Source of the DNA: Toxonevra muliebris
Taxonomy: Eukaryota > Arthropoda > Insecta > Diptera > Pallopteridae
NCBI GenBank assembly: GCA_963691655.1
Contig: OY829326.1
Coordinates: 58,149,776-58,213,775, forward strand
Reading direction: 5' to 3'
Length of the DNA stretch: 64,000 nt
The notes beneath the pieces were generated by a model. That model was not told where the DNA came from and made no database searches. It saw only the letters and a program-made list of their open reading frames with translations. Every line of letters begins with the position of its first letter. The first letter of the stretch is position 1. Below are positions 12,358-24,796 of the stretch, in pieces. A program made the translations under genes and the position numbers.

Positions 12358-14504
12358 ATAATAATTAAATGTCGCTTATTCACTTGCAAATTTTAACCCA
12401 ATTAAATAAAATACAAAATAAAATGGGAGAAAAGCGCAATATTTTTTCTTATTAGGGGTTTTTATTCTACTAATGAAGTAGCAAATGAAATAATTTACAA
12501 GAGTTATTTGGGGAAATTAAAAAAAGCATTTGGTGTCAGAAAATTCCGAGCTGTGCCAAAAGAAATGAATACGACTCAGCAACTAAGCTTTCAGTCAAAT
12601 ATTCGAAATATCAAGTAATGGTTACTAACCAAATTTTTCAAGGGATCTCCTGAAATCTAAAAATATCATTCCAACATCTTTTAAAACATTGGTAAATTAA
12701 TTTTTAAAAAAAATTAAAAGCCAATAATTATTTAGTTATTTTTTTTAATATTTGTCATATCTCTTATGTGCCTGGTTTTTTTTTCTCTTAAAATTTGACT
12801 GAAATTTATTCACTTAACCTTAAGCAAGTTCAATTTATTAAGAAAAACTACAGAATTTAATATTGAAACTTTTAATTTTTATATTCAAAGCAAAATCACA
12901 GAAAAAAAAAGAAAATCGGAAAATCGGAAAATTGAAAATTCATTACTTTTTGCATATTTGCTTTTGTTGCCAGTGCTGATGATGTCGTTGCCAATGCTGC
13001 TGTTATTATTAAAACTTGTCAACAATGTTGCTGCTATTAATATTGTTGTTGTTGTTGTTGCTGTTGCTATCGTTTCTACCACGGCTACTACTTGTTCACA
13101 CTGATTGCTGTTGCATGTTGTACAATATTTTAATTTTCGATTATTTTTTTTTCATGTTTCTTGTTTATTTGCATTGTATTGCATTTGCGTTGTATGTGAA
13201 ATTTACACTCAATTAATGTTAATTCGTAGCAATTTTAACAACAAAATTAAAATTGTACTGTACATGATTGCTTGTTATAGTAGTAGCTGTTGCTTTATAT
13301 AATAACAACAACAACAATAACGAAAGTGCACAACTACACTTTATTTATAATGTATTAATATAAAATAGTAGTAGTAGTAGCAGCAGCAGCAGCAGCAATG
13401 CCAGTAAAATCAGCAACATGTAAATGACGCATGTTAAATATTTGTATACAATAAATACAACAACAAGAAATACAATTAAAAAAATATATTGTAGAAAATT
13501 AAGTAAATATTGTGCAATTAAGCAAAAAAAAAAAATAAAAAAAACAAAAAATTTGAATGTGAATATTTAAAATGTGCAACAAATTAAATTTATGTTGAAG
13601 CAACAAAAGTTTTCATTACAAAACCAATAACTGCTGCTGCTACTTTCAACTTATTCTATTATGTCACACTTTTCCGCTGGTATTGTTGTTGCTGCTGCTT
13701 TTTCCGGAGCATGACAAATTTAAAAATCAATTTTTCTTACTTTTTATTCTTTTACATTTCTTTCTTTCTTTTAACAGCATCAACTTTTTTTCATTATCCA
13801 TGTATGTATGTAACAGAATTTCTCTACAACTCGCCAGTGTCACCGCATTGTCAACGCTTGCATGCATTTTCCATTTATTTTTTCCATCAACCATTCATTT
13901 TATTGCTGCGCATCAACAGCAGCAACCAGTAGGAGTAACAAGAAAAAAAAAACAATCAGCAAAAGCCGCGTCTAAGCCATCAACAGCAGCGCCGCCATAT
14001 TTTTCATACAAAAAATATTTTTTTCATTTTTTATCCTTTTGATCCCTTTTCAACGCAGATAACATTAACATTGTTCAATCCATTAACTTCTAACACTTTT
14101 CATATTCCTGCAGAAACAGCAGCTTCTTCTTTGTCTTCTTATTCAACATCTGAAACTCAAAGCTCTAACGGCCCGGCCCGTTCCCCTTTGCATCCATTGT
14201 AATGTAGATTTTTCATTTTTACATAAATTTTCAATCACCAAAGTCACTCATGCCTTGCTTTGTGAAAGCAAAAAAAAAAAAAAAAATCAAAAATATGTAG
14301 GGGGTAGTATTTGCTAGTGTGTGTTTTTGTACTTGTGCACTGTCATCTTTTGTGTCTTTTTTTTTCTTATGTGTATAAATGTTTATAAGAAAAACTGATG
14401 CAGGGTCGAGTTTGGTTTACTGGTTTGATTTTTGTTTAATTTTTAAAAAAATATCTTTAAAAGTAAACCATTAGTTATTAATAGCAAAAACATTTTTTTT
14501 TTCA
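12358..14504. other. Non-coding, rich in CAG/TTG-type triplets
   Basis: No gene supported. Dispersed GTT/GCT/CAA triplets occur at 12965-13110, 13290-13320, 13630-13700 and 13910-13925. Open frames across them are serine-, leucine- or glutamine-rich by composition. A plus-strand frame at 13683-14042 is discussed among rejected items. Confidence 0.45.
13366..13395. repeat. Compound (TAG)5(CAG)5 microsatellite
   Basis: Five TAG units run directly into five CAG units. It is surrounded by AT-rich non-coding sequence. Confidence 0.95.
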
Positions 14505-14925
14505 ATTTAACATGGCGTATGAGTAATATTCGTTAAAAATATAAATACTTGAAAGTAATGTTCCTCAACAGATAGAAAATGCACAATTGTGATAAAAACT
14601 AATAGAAATTACTTAGTGATTTCCTCCCAAAGGCGAAGTTTACATCTGCAAGAAAGCTTCACAAATTTCTTTTAGAAACTCTATTTGAGAATAAATAGCT
14701 ATGAACAAGAAATCGCGAGTGTCTTGTTTTTTGTTTACAACAGTAAATTTTTCCATAAAAGACTGTCTGAGAGCAACTTGCGGCAATTTTCTTGACGTCT
14801 AAAGTTTTGTATAAAACCGAAAGTATCTTCTATTCGAAAGCCAATGAATGGATCTTGTTTTGAGTAATGTATTCCACTGAGTATGAGTATTATTATGAGA
14901 ATATATCGTGGGCATTATTATTAAG
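14505..14925. repeat. Diverged units of the CGGCGTATGAG satellite
   Basis: A unit boundary at about 14513 reads ATGGCGTATGAGTAATATT. A second at about 14878 reads GAGTATGAGTATTATTATG and is preceded by TTCTATTCGAAAGCCAATGAATGGAT in two parts, as in the main array at 15590-16830. The copies are strongly decayed. Confidence 0.6.
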
Positions 14926-15017
14926 ACAAAAATAAGTCAAAAGCAATTTTTTTGATTAAGTCCGTATTAAAATGCACAAAATTTAAATTTTGATTATACA
15001 ATTGGAACGTGAATATA

Positions 15018-15417
15018 CAAGGTAGGACAAAAATCATCACTCTATTAGAACTCGCTTTCGTTTTTGGAAGTGGTATGTTATGTGGTCGCGAAATAACTGC
15101 GATATTATGGAATAATTTTCCATTTCAGTGTTTGCATTTGTTCGCAAGATTACCAAATCTGATAAGTCAAATTCTCGAACCCCTGAGAGACAAGATTAGA
15201 CAAGAAATAAGGGAAAGTGATGGAAGATGACATAAGAAGGGATTCTAATTGCATAACCAGTGAATGTCAATATTCAAATGATATCATCTTCAGTACTTAA
15301 GGAAGCAAAGCTCAAGGTCTAAATAAAAATATTGAGAAATAAAACTAACGTTTTTTTTTTATTTCAGAAAATAATTATAGCTTAATCAAATCGATTGATT
15401 ACTTTTGCGCCACCTTA
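15018..15417. mobile_element. TA-flanked MITE (Tc1/mariner-type ends)
   Basis: The left end reads CAAGGTAGGACAAAAATCAT. The right end, reverse-complemented, reads TAAGGTGGCGCAAAAGTAAT. TA dinucleotides flank both sides (15016-15017, 15418-15419). Ends of the form AAGGTGGCGCAAAAGTAATCA are common in fly Tc1-type elements, as I recall them. At 400 bp with no recognisable transposase it would be non-autonomous. It sits between blocks of the degenerate satellite. Confidence 0.6.
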
Positions 15418-15589
15418 TATATGTATAAATATCAAGCTGTTTTTTATTTTTATTACATAAAATTAAACTCATCCCTGAAATTAAAAAAAATGGCTCTAAT
15501 GGATTATGCCTGAATGACTGCGATATGAAAGATGGCTCTCGAAAAACTGAATACGACTCTCAGTATTTATAAAAGCCTTAAAGTTGCTT

Positions 15590-16830
15590 AACGCTTGCAT
15601 CATTTCAATTCAGTTCACGGTACGAAAATCATGTATTCTCCAATATATGAATGATATTTTTCAAAAATATTTAGTAGATGCTATTTTAACCAACAATGAA
15701 AGACCACCGCAATTTAACCATTCCTTGAAAATGCTCCACACTTTTGTCTTTTGGATTCAGCTCACTATTCATAATTATACCATTCGAAAGTTTATGAATA
15801 GGTACCTACTGATATGGGCCATGTATATCACGGCGTATGAGTAATATTAGTCAAGAATATATGGAAGGAACTTCTAAGCCTACAATAAAAGATCACCAAT
15901 ACATGTATACCACGACGTATGAGTAATTTTATTCAAAAATATTTAGAACGAAACTTTCAGCTAGCTGTAAAAGAACACCAGTAGTGAAAACTGCATTGAA
16001 ATAGCTCTCCACTATCATCAGTTTACCACAGTTCAAGATCCTTTCATTTCAAATTCAATAAATGGAATAATTTGGAACATGTACCATTATGTATAACTAA
16101 TAGTATTCAAGTATGTCAAAAAAGTACCTATTGAGCAACTGTAAAAGGTCATCAGTAATAAAAATTAAACTGAAATTCCTCCTCACTTGGATAATTGAGA
16201 TTTAATGAGTTTTTCGGACTACGGCCACTGAATAATATTATGCAATATTTTTTAAGATGGTGCATTGAGGTAGCGCCTCTTTTTAACCATTTGAATTTGC
16301 TTCACGATTTTTCCATTCGAAAATTAATGAATTAGTTCTGATTTGGAGCATGTATGATACGGCGTATGTGTAATATTATTTATGAATACTAAATCTAGGC
16401 AAACTACAAAAGCTCTGCAGTAGTAGAAAAACTGCATATTAAACTTGCTCCTTACATTATTTATTTGCATTTAGTTCCACATTCAGTAGTCTTCTATTCA
16501 AAAGTCGATATTTTGACTATGAACAGCACGGCGTATAAGTAATATTCATTCAAAATACCAAAAATACGCATCTATGCCATCTACAACAAGACCACTAGTA
16601 GTAGAGAATTCATTGTGCACACCCATTCAGTGGATTCAATTCACATTTCTTTGATTCGAAAGTCAGGAATTGAAATTTGATTGCGGTCATGTATACCATG
16701 GCGTATGAGTAATATTTTCAAGAATATGATGAAAGACACTCTGCCAACTACAAAAAAAACTATAAGTTGCTCTTCACTTGCATCATTTGGATTCAACTTA
16801 AGATTCCGAATTCCTCCATTCAAAGTCAAT
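15590..16830. repeat. Old ~170-185 bp satellite array
   Basis: The box CGGCGTATGAGTAATATT or a variant recurs at about 15645, 15829, 15912, 16090, 16228, 16357, 16530 and 16699. Most units continue with TTCAAGAATAT, a CCAACTAC segment, GACCACCAGTAGT, CTGCATTGAAA, a TTGGATTCA segment, and TTCATTCGAAAGTCAATGAAT. Several intervals are about 169-185 bp and others are shortened by deletion. The mutual divergence suggests an ancient, no longer homogenised array. The open frames here are not conserved between units. Confidence 0.8.
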
Positions 16831-17757
16831 AAAAAAATCTTACTTCAAAACGTCCTAAGGAAACTATTGAAATTCTATAAATTTCCATTCTTTCCCGAAT
16901 TTAAAAATTTTAACTGAACCTGCATAAACACACACACCCCCAAAATCATCAACGCCATATGTCCATGTGTTTAAGTTAAATGTGTTCATTATCGAAACCA
17001 TGTCGTATAATAATCATCATGCAAAATTGTCAAGCCTGAAGAGTTTGCAGTTAATGTTTAATGACAGACAATATATGTATATGTATGTATGCACATATAT
17101 ATTCCAAAACCAAATTACCGAACAACCGAGAAAAAAAGAAGAAAAAAATCGTATAAATGCACAAGCAACCAAGAAAAAAAAGTGGCCACATTTGTAAAAA
17201 ATTAAAAAAAAAAAAAAATAATAATAATAATAATGTAAAATCGATATCAACATGACCAAACGACAGGGACAATTTTATTTAATTGTTTTAACAAATAAGC
17301 AAATTAATACTCAACAACAACAACAACAATAAAAAATCCCAGCAACAAACCCACGAGCAAGCTGAATGAATAAATTCGCCGTACAATTTTTACAAATTGT
17401 TGAAAAATAAATTATGCAAATGTAATTAAAATTAATTGGACTCTACTTAAAAACGTGGGTAGTAAAAAAATAAAAAAATAAAATAAAATTGCAGAATATG
17501 TGGGTATATCTACGAATGTATATAAAATATTTTAATTTTTGGTTTCGTGCTAAATATTATGCAACTAATTATAAAATTCCAACTGTAAGTAAAATTGTAA
17601 GTAAAATTAAAAAATATATTTTTTATTATTAACGCATATATTTATCATTGGAATTTAGTTCAAGATGCTTTCTGCTCAAAATCAATGAACTAAAAAACAT
17701 ATGAAAGCTTTAATGTATTGTTCTAACTTTACTGTTTTCATCTTAAAAAAAAAAACG
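16831..17757. other. Non-coding AT-rich sequence, no gene seen
   Basis: Contains poly(A) near 17205-17218 followed by (TAA)n to about 17233, and CAA triplets at 17311-17330. No gene or structured repeat recognised. Confidence 0.5.
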
Positions 17758-18630
17758 TTAACCCTTTGACGCCCGAATTTTAATGGGGCTTGATAGAAAC
17801 CTTTTATTTTGAAATTATGGTTACTTAGGTCTTCCACAAACATGACACCAAATTTCATGCTTCTATATTGACTTGTTTGTCCTTTATTAAAGATTTAAAA
17901 AAAATAGCTATGGAGCTGTAGACAACTACTGGATAATCTGATTCGTCCAATTCTTTGATTTTCATATTCTTTCATCTGATAAAAAAAAATTCCGCTTAGT
18001 AATAACTAAACGCGTTATTTTTCAAAAAATAGTGCAAAAGTTTCTACTAAAAAATGTTTGGACTAAGGTGTTTTGCTGGACTTCAAAAACAAAACTTAAA
18101 AAAAACTGACTTAAACAAGCAATTTCAAATATTAGGCAATCACCAAACGTGAAGAATACCTAACAGAAGTGAATACAAAAAGCGTTAATAGAAAGTTTTG
18201 TTAAACACCTTATTTATGCCACATAAAAGTGAGTGTTGAATATGAACGAGTTAATCTATGCAGTCTATTAAGTTTGGCTAGGTGGAGGTTCACTTTTCAC
18301 GAAAGGTCATGTATAATGATTTTGGTTTCTAAACCTAACAATTAAAGCTTCCAAGTCAATCCTAGTACAACATAAATAAATTTAAATGCTAACGGTATAT
18401 CTTAGAGTGTACGTTTATCATGTCAGATTTATACAAATACTTTTTCAAAAGATTTTACGTTAACCGTTATATATATGACTTTTATGACTTTGGTGACCCT
18501 TAGTGAAATTTTCTGGCAAATATTTTTGTGGAATATTTTAATCCTTAAATGTCTCTTTTGAAAGGGCTTTTCAGGTTTTCATCAATAAAGGGGTCAAATT
18601 GTCCCATAAAAAGAGGAACTACAGGGTTAA
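17758..18630. mobile_element. TTAA-flanked element (piggyBac-type), 0.87 kb
   Basis: TTAA at 17758-17761 and 18627-18630. The left end reads CCCTTTGACGCCCGAATTTT followed by AATGGGGC. The right end, reverse-complemented, reads CCCTGTAGTTCC, then a T run, then ATGGGAC. The ends therefore share CCCT, a T run and ATGGGRC at matching distance. The interior is AT-rich and encodes nothing I recognise. This is a decayed, non-autonomous candidate. Confidence 0.5.
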
Positions 18631-18899
18631 AATGTTCTACAGAAATGACCCCTGTAAAATTCTACAGCACAACTTAGCCAATATGATTTTCCTCAGGCAT
18701 CAATTTATAACGCTTTTTGCACTTCGTATTCAGATCCCTCCGACCAAAATTAGAAAACTTTGACCCACAGTAAAAAAAAACCGAGATGAGCTAGACTATA
18801 AGTTTGTTTCACAAAAATGGTCTTCACAATATACCCTTTCACGATTATAGGGTGGCTATTCTGTTGCAGCCAAAAAGTCTAAATTTGTGTGACATGCTT

Positions 18900-19180
18900 T
18901 AAAATATATATGAGATGCCTCTTAGGAGGCTATAAAAGACCAATAGTTGTAAAAATGAATTGAATGATTGTGAACTCCATCATTCTGATTCGGCATAAAG
19001 CTATAAATATCTTCAATTGGAATATCAATGGTCAAATTCTTATTCAAACCATGTGCACCACGGCGTATGAGTAAAATTATTCAAGAAAATACAGAAAAGT
19101 GTATCTCGGCTAACTATGAAAGACCACCAGCAGAACAAAGAGCACTGAAATTTCTTCTTCATTACGACTCCGTTCAAGAT
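18900..19180. repeat. Outlying unit of the CGGCGTATGAG satellite
   Basis: CACGGCGTATGAGTAAAATT at about 19061 is followed by ATTCAAGAAAATAC, GGCTAACTATGAAAGACCAC and AGCACTGAAATTTC, the same order of parts as the array at 15590-16830. The segment before it (AAAGACCAATAGTTG, TGAACTCCATCATTCTGATTC, about 18927-18993) is the preceding unit. A run of about 18 T follows at 19180. Confidence 0.75.
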
Positions 19181-19198
19181 TTTTTTTTTTTTTTTTGA

Positions 19199-20689
19199 AG
19201 GTCGATCCTGATCTAGAAATCATCTGTAGTCTGATATTACGTTATTGGTTTTGTAATTGCCGTTATACCCTCCCACACCGTCTCTACTAGTAATCATTAC
19301 TCATGACCTTAAAAAAACATGAGAATAAATAACTTAGAAAATCTACAAAAAGTTATTTCGTTTTTTTTTTCTAGTAGCTTAATATAAAGTTCACTTCAAA
19401 ATTGTTCTTTCTTTCAAACTAATGCATGGTGTCTCTTCATAAAACTAGCATTCATTTATGAAAGAATTTTAAGAAAACTTATTTCTAAAGTGTTTACAAA
19501 CACAGCATGTATAGAAAAGTATCTAAGAAACTTCAGCAAACATTCACTAGATATTTATCATGAAGACCACAGACACAAATGCAAACAAACATATGCTCAC
19601 ACACGCAGAAAAAGTGTTGACATTTTTTTTACCGCATTTTTGCGCTTTCTCAACAAAAATTTGTCATCTTCAAGTGCAAAATTAGTCAATCAGGTGAAAA
19701 TTTCACCTTTTCTTTTTTTTTTTGGGTAATTTTTGTTTGTTAACATCGTTTTACTTAAGTTTTGTTTGCGCGCAATTTGTGTCTGACTATTTTCTTCTTT
19801 CCTCTCCTTTTGGCATATTTTTTGTTTGTTTGATTCTTAGATTTTTTGTTTGTTTTGTCAGTTGTAACAATTTGAGTTTTACACTTTTAGTTGTTGGCTG
19901 TAAGTCACTTTCTTAAAATAGTAATCATTACTTTTCTGTCTACCTTCTCTTTTTTTATTTTCGTACTTATGTTATTTTCTTTTTTGTGTCAACTTTACTC
20001 GTGTGTATGAACATGGACATGTGCATAAGTTTCTCTTTGATTTTTTTAAGTTATTTGTGTGAATGTTAACAAATTTTCTTGAGATAGACTTTTTCGTAGT
20101 CTTTGGTGAAAAGAAGTAACTCATTTAGTTGCTTGTTTGTTCGTGGCATAACTTTTTATGACTAATGTTTGTAGAGAAGAAGAAAGCGAAAATGTGCAGC
20201 TTTTAGTAATTTTGGACAATTGCCAGTACAATTTTATTTATTTTATTTTTTTTTTTTTGTGAGACGTAAATAAACTAAAGTTTTTCGGAAAGTAATAAAT
20301 GTACAATTTACAAGATTTTCAAGTTATTAGGTTTGAATAGCCAAAGAAAAAATAAATAAAATTTTATGAAGTTAATACTGTAAATTTAGAATAATGGGGG
20401 AAAAAGATTATTTGAAAATGAGTATTCAAAACTTTAAAAATCTAATAAAATAAAAGAGAATAATAAGATGTATTTTTTTCATCCTTCTCATTTTATTTTT
20501 GAGTAATTTTTATTGACCTTTAATTTTTTGAATAAATGGGTTCGATTACGTGATCTTTATTGCAGTATAGTCGTCAGTTCTAAATGCAATCGATACCTCT
20601 TAATTTATATGCTTCAAGTGAAGTGATAACAGATGTAAATGAACAGCTTTTATGATGGTCTGTGCATTTCAAGAAGGTTTTAAATAACC
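19199..20689. other. Non-coding AT-rich sequence, no gene seen
   Basis: T-rich and AT-rich sequence. The open frames at 19490-19916 are low-complexity (Phe/Leu/Ser-rich) and resemble no family. No RNA gene seen. Confidence 0.5.
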
Positions 20690-21345
20690 CGCTTGGTTCG
20701 ATGTCGACTCAACGACTCGAACGGCACCTTAAAGTTCATTAATTATATTCGAGCTATGAACATTTCAATTGCATCTAAATCTGAAGTCACTTCAGTAATC
20801 AAAAGTTTAAAAAATGGAAAAGTACTTGGTAATGATAACATCTACGCAGAGTTCTTGAAATGTGATCCAAAGCTAACTTCAAACATTTGGCTTCCCATAT
20901 TAACTAAAATATCTGACTGACGAGATTATTCCGAGCTCTTGGAACGAAGGAATACTTGTTAAAATTCCAAAGAAAGTGGACTATTTCAACAGTATTGTAC
21001 GCCAAGCTATACATTGGAACCCTCAAAGCTCTTGCCATCTTGGTGCCTCAGCAATAACCTATAAAAATATATGTTAACTCTGCCAAATTTAACTGGAATT
21101 ATGTATGCCGTGAAGCATACATACGGCTTGGGTATGTTTCTTATTTATCTTTCTTTCTCCCTTCCTTTCTTTCTTTCTTTCTTGAGGCTTTGGTACAAAA
21201 GATCTTATAGGTCGCAGTGCCTGACTTTCGAGTCGTCCTTCCCTCAAATAATAATAATAATGCCGTGAAGCACTAAACCGAGTCAGATTCAGAGCAATTG
21301 TAGAGGCCCTATGCTCCATTGGGAGATGAGGATTGCAGCAAGTAA
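20690..21345 (+). pseudogene. LINE reverse transcriptase, internally deleted remnant
   Basis: At 20760-20970 the translation runs SVIKSLKNGKVLGNDNIYAE, then LTSNIWLPILTKI and, after a shift, ILVKIPKKVDYFNS. This is the linker and start of a non-LTR reverse transcriptase. It then jumps to WNPQ (about 21016), a piece seen near the C terminus of the related LINE at 34400-36095, and ends with VRFRAIVEALCS (about 21281-21320). The catalytic core is missing. A CTTT microsatellite (21148-21182) lies between the last two pieces. The clade is uncertain. Confidence 0.7.
21148..21182. repeat. CTTT microsatellite
   Basis: Imperfect CTTT/CCTT repeats inside the LINE remnant. Confidence 0.85.
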
Positions 21346-23155
21346 GTAAATTAATTGTCCATAGAGTTTTTGGTGTGAGATTTTATCAGTGCTGGAAGAA
21401 TTTTTTTTGTCATTAATCGCAGCTCAATTAAACGCTTGCAGAAGCAATTTAAAGAACTCAGTGATCTCACTGATGAGGAACTCAGTGATCTCACTGATGA
21501 GCCTTCTAATTTGACCGTCTCTATATACAGTATACCGCCAAACCATTAGAAACACCACAAATCTCCTCTAATTTTGTTTTTCACGGTTTCGCATGATCTA
21601 CCATCGAGTAGCCTGATCTTTGCATCGAGTCTCTTCTCCTCTATAGTTTGTCCAGTTTTCGTCGTCTTTGCGGAGAGCATAGCCTACCCACCTCCCCTCG
21701 GTGTTAAGTCAATTACAAGGCAGCCTTTTACAAAGACCAACTACCGCCTAACTATTGCTTTTATTATCTTCCAACTATAGTGAAACAGAAATCAGTGTTT
21801 TCTGAAAGTAAAATTTTATAGAGTTTAAAAAAATAAATTATAGGTGTGCTGGCATTTTAAAAGTTTATTCTACGGAAGCTTAAAGCATGGATATTTCTGA
21901 TTATTTTCGTATAATAAAGTATAAGATATATAGGTTCTAGTTTTGGTGTCTGCAAAATATTTTTATGAACTTTTTTCTCTCTTGGTTTTTTCTTTTTAAA
22001 TTATAAAAAGAATTAAAGCAGCTACTTTTTTTCATTAAAGTTACATAAAAAAAACCTAAACAAAATCATTTGCCTAGAAAATACATATCGTTCACATAAA
22101 AAATGTAATATTGTCACAAAAACATTCGGAGTAGGAAAAGAAAAAGCTTAACTCTAGTATAAAGTGAGCATACATATTGTATGTATAAAGGAGAAATTTT
22201 TTTCTCTCATATTGATTCTTTTCTAAAAATTGAATAACAAATTTGCATTCTATACTTTTGAGCACACACATCAAAAACTGAAAGTGCATCAAAAAAAAGT
22301 TACAAAGAAATATTTACTTTCCTCTTTTTTCTAAATAAGAAACAATGCACCAAATGCAGCGCAGCCATTCCCTGCAATTTATGTACATATAAAAATAAAA
22401 AAATTGCAGCCTTTAGCATGCCACAATAAATACAAAAATAAAACAAAATCTATGTATTTTGTTTAGGCTACATAAGCTGAACAGCAGGCAGCCATTCAGG
22501 GGTAGTACCTAAAACACAGAAGAAGAAGAAGAATATGATGTTGTCCCTTTAAACACACATTTCTGATATTGCTCTTGGTTTTGGTTGCTGCTTTTGTGCA
22601 TGTATGTATGTAGTAGTAAAAGAAAAAAATGATTTACGCATTGCAATCTTAAGCAAACATAAAAGGAATAAACATAAAAGTCAAACTGCATTTACACACA
22701 CACAAACACACACACATACAACAAACAAACACATGCATATGGACACAAGTGCACAAAGAGATTTTGTATGCAAGAATGAAGAAAGGTAAAGATACAAATA
22801 AAAAAGGCATTTTTAGGGTGAGGGTTTATTATTACAAAAAAAAAACATGAAATCTTTTGAGCTGCTTGTTGCATGCTGAGCTAGGGTTAAAGAAATGCTC
22901 TACTGCTGTTATATAAAATCTGAGAAAAATCATTGAAGAAGTGCACCTTTGATATTAAAATGTGTTTTTACAAAGAAAGAATGTCAATATGTTTCTTCTA
23001 TTAAGATTTTTTTTGCCTGTTTGTTTATTCACTTTTGATTATACACATTTAAGTACAGTAATCCCGAGATAAGTGCAATCAAATCAATAGTATATTAGAT
23101 TATAGGATATTACAAAAATTAATTTAAATGTTATGTAAAAGGTTTTGCCTAAAAA
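21346..23155. other. Non-coding stretch with a duplicated CTGATGAG motif
   Basis: At 21451-21494 an 18-19 bp unit (AACTCAGTGATCTCACTGATGA-like) is tandemly duplicated, followed by TTGACCGTCTCTATATAC, which relates it to the repeat complex at 11.5-12.4 kb. A GC-richer patch at 21570-21780 has an open frame of 68 codons that I cannot place. CA repeats lie at 22695-22730. No gene supported. Confidence 0.5.
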
Positions 23156-23276
23156 CAAGGACAGAAGGAGAAATAAGGGGAGGGAGGGGGAAAGAAAGAA
23201 AAGAGGATGTTAAGGAAAGGTAGGAAAGAAAAAGCATGGAAGAAAAGAAAAGAAAAGAAAGAAAAGAAAAGGAAAA
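23156..23276 (+). repeat. Polypurine tract
   Basis: About 120 bases almost free of pyrimidines, with GGGAGGGAGGGGG followed by many AAAAGAAAAG units. It abuts the perfect inverted repeat at 23277-23381. Such tracts can adopt triplex-like structures. Confidence 0.85.
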
Positions 23277-23381
23277 TCTTTTCTTTCCAATTTTTTTCTT
23301 TACATTACTTTAGAAAAGAATAGAAAGTAAAAATGTTAATGAATTAATAGTAATGTAAAGAAAAAAATTGGAAAGAAAAGA
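23277..23381. repeat. Perfect 33-bp inverted repeat
   Basis: Arm 23277-23309 (TCTTTTCTTTCCAA, then seven T, then CTTTACATTACT) is exactly complementary to arm 23349-23381. The loop is 39 bases. It lies between the purine tract and the CAGACC minisatellite. It may be a foldback element end or a palindrome formed during repeat instability. Confidence 0.93.
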
Positions 23382-23399
23382 AAATAAAGAAATTTCAGA

Positions 23400-24290
23400 C
23401 TCCGATCTGCCTGCCCAAAAGTGTAAGGAAACCTTAAGACGAATTCTCTGACCAAAACTTAAACCAAAACTCAAATCAAATTTAGATCGAAAATTAGTTT
23501 CAAAATCAAAACAAATTTCAGATCCAAAATGAAAACATAACTCAGACCAAAATTCGAACACAAACAAAAAAATCTGATCAACATTTAGAACAAAATATAG
23601 AGCAAAACTCAGAACAAAACTTAAACCAAAACTCAAATCATATTTAGATCGAAAATTAGTTTCAAATTCAAAACAATTTCACATTCAAACTGAAACCATA
23701 ACTCAGACCAAAATTTGAACACAAACAAAAAAATCTGACCGACATTTAGAATATAGAGCAAAACTCACACCAGAACTTACAAAAGACGGAGTAACAATTT
23801 AAACAAAACTCAGAAACAAACAACTCCTAACTGAAAATCATATCCAAATTCAGATCAAAAATCTTACCGAATTTTAGATCAAAATGCAGAATAAAACTTA
23901 GACCAAAAATAAGATCAAATTTCAAATCGCTTTCAGATAAAAAACAAGACTAAGGCTCAGATCAAAATCCATGCCAAAATAAGGGTCAAAAATCGGACAT
24001 GAAGCTGGAGCAAAATTTACACCAAACTCTGATAAAAATTCAGATCAATATTCAGATTGAAAATTCAGAGATAGAAAAACCAGACAGAAATTCAGACCAA
24101 AACTCAGACCGAAATGTATAGTAAACCAAAAATCACACACAAAGTCGGACAAAAATTTACAACAAATTCTTCTCAAAACTCAGACCAATTTTCGGATTGA
24201 AAACCCAGACTGAAATTGAAAAACTCAGACAAGAAATCAAATCAAATTTCAGGTCATAAACTAGATCTAAATTTGAACTGAAAACTAGAC
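23400..24290 (+). repeat. Degenerate minisatellite, CAGACCAAAATT type (locus 1)
   Basis: About 0.9 kb built of irregular 12-15 bp units such as CAGACCAAAA(A/T)T, CTCAGATCAAA and TTTAGATCGAAAAT. One longer block, from TTAAACCAAAACTCAAATCA to AAAAATCTGA, is repeated at about 23458-23580 and 23620-23740, so higher-order duplication occurred. The long minus-strand open frame at 23310-23636 translates it. A second large locus is at 58930-59950. Confidence 0.85.
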
Positions 24291-24499
24291 TGAAAAGATG
24301 GAAAGCCAGGCCAAAAACCCTCTGGGTAGTTCTACAAAAATACACTGAGGGTAAAAATGCTGTTATATCAAACGGAAAGGATATTAAACCAACAGATTTT
24401 GCTGTTAAATCCCATCCAAAAACGAACTCTGTTATATTAAGAGACGATGTGCTGTTGATTTGAAAAACAAAACTACCAAATAGTAGCTGCCAAAATTAT

Positions 24500-24580
24500 T
24501 CACGCTATAGCCTAGTTGTCTAGTGCGCAAGCAAGCACGCAGCCACTTGTCGCTAAAGTTCAAATCCCACAAATTTCTTT
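24500..24580 (+). other. tRNA-like sequence (plus strand)
   Basis: Contains an A-box-like TAGCCTAGTTG at 24508-24518 and a B-box-like GTTCAAATCCC at 24558-24568, 50 bp start to start, which is compatible with internal RNA polymerase III promoter spacing. I could not fold a proper cloverleaf, so it is not a functional tRNA. It faces a second tRNA-like sequence at 24722-24796 across an AT-rich spacer. Confidence 0.45.
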
Positions 24581-24721
24581 TTACAATTTTTTTAAAATAA
24601 ATTTCAAAATCAAAAAAAAATTATTTATTTTTGAATTATTTTTTCATTTTGTTTTTTATTCAATTTATTTTTTTATCTATTATTATCGTTTTAAATAATT
24701 TTTTCTTGAATTGCCTTTTCC

Positions 24722-24796
24722 CAGGCTCGAACCTGTGTCCGAAAAACATTCGAGTAATGACTGTCGAACAACGCGCTTACAAACTGTGCCACATAA
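24722..24796 (-). other. tRNA-like sequence (minus strand)
   Basis: Read on the minus strand it has TGGCACAGTTT (24791-24781) as A-box and AGGTTCGAGCC (24734-24724) as B-box, the latter nearly canonical. Between them is GTAAGCGCGTTGTTCGAC, as in many tRNA D/anticodon regions. It is a tRNA pseudogene or SINE head, convergent with the tRNA-like sequence at 24500. Confidence 0.55.

Noticed and set aside
13683..14042. Plus-strand frame of 119 codons with a Q-rich and Lys/Ala/Pro-rich end
   Set aside because: Composition follows the local CAG and T-rich simple repeats; no domain, and no splice or promoter signals I could defend. It could be part of an exon, but nothing shows it.
21574..21780. 68-codon plus-strand frame
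   Set aside because: No domain, single small frame, flanked by decayed repeats.
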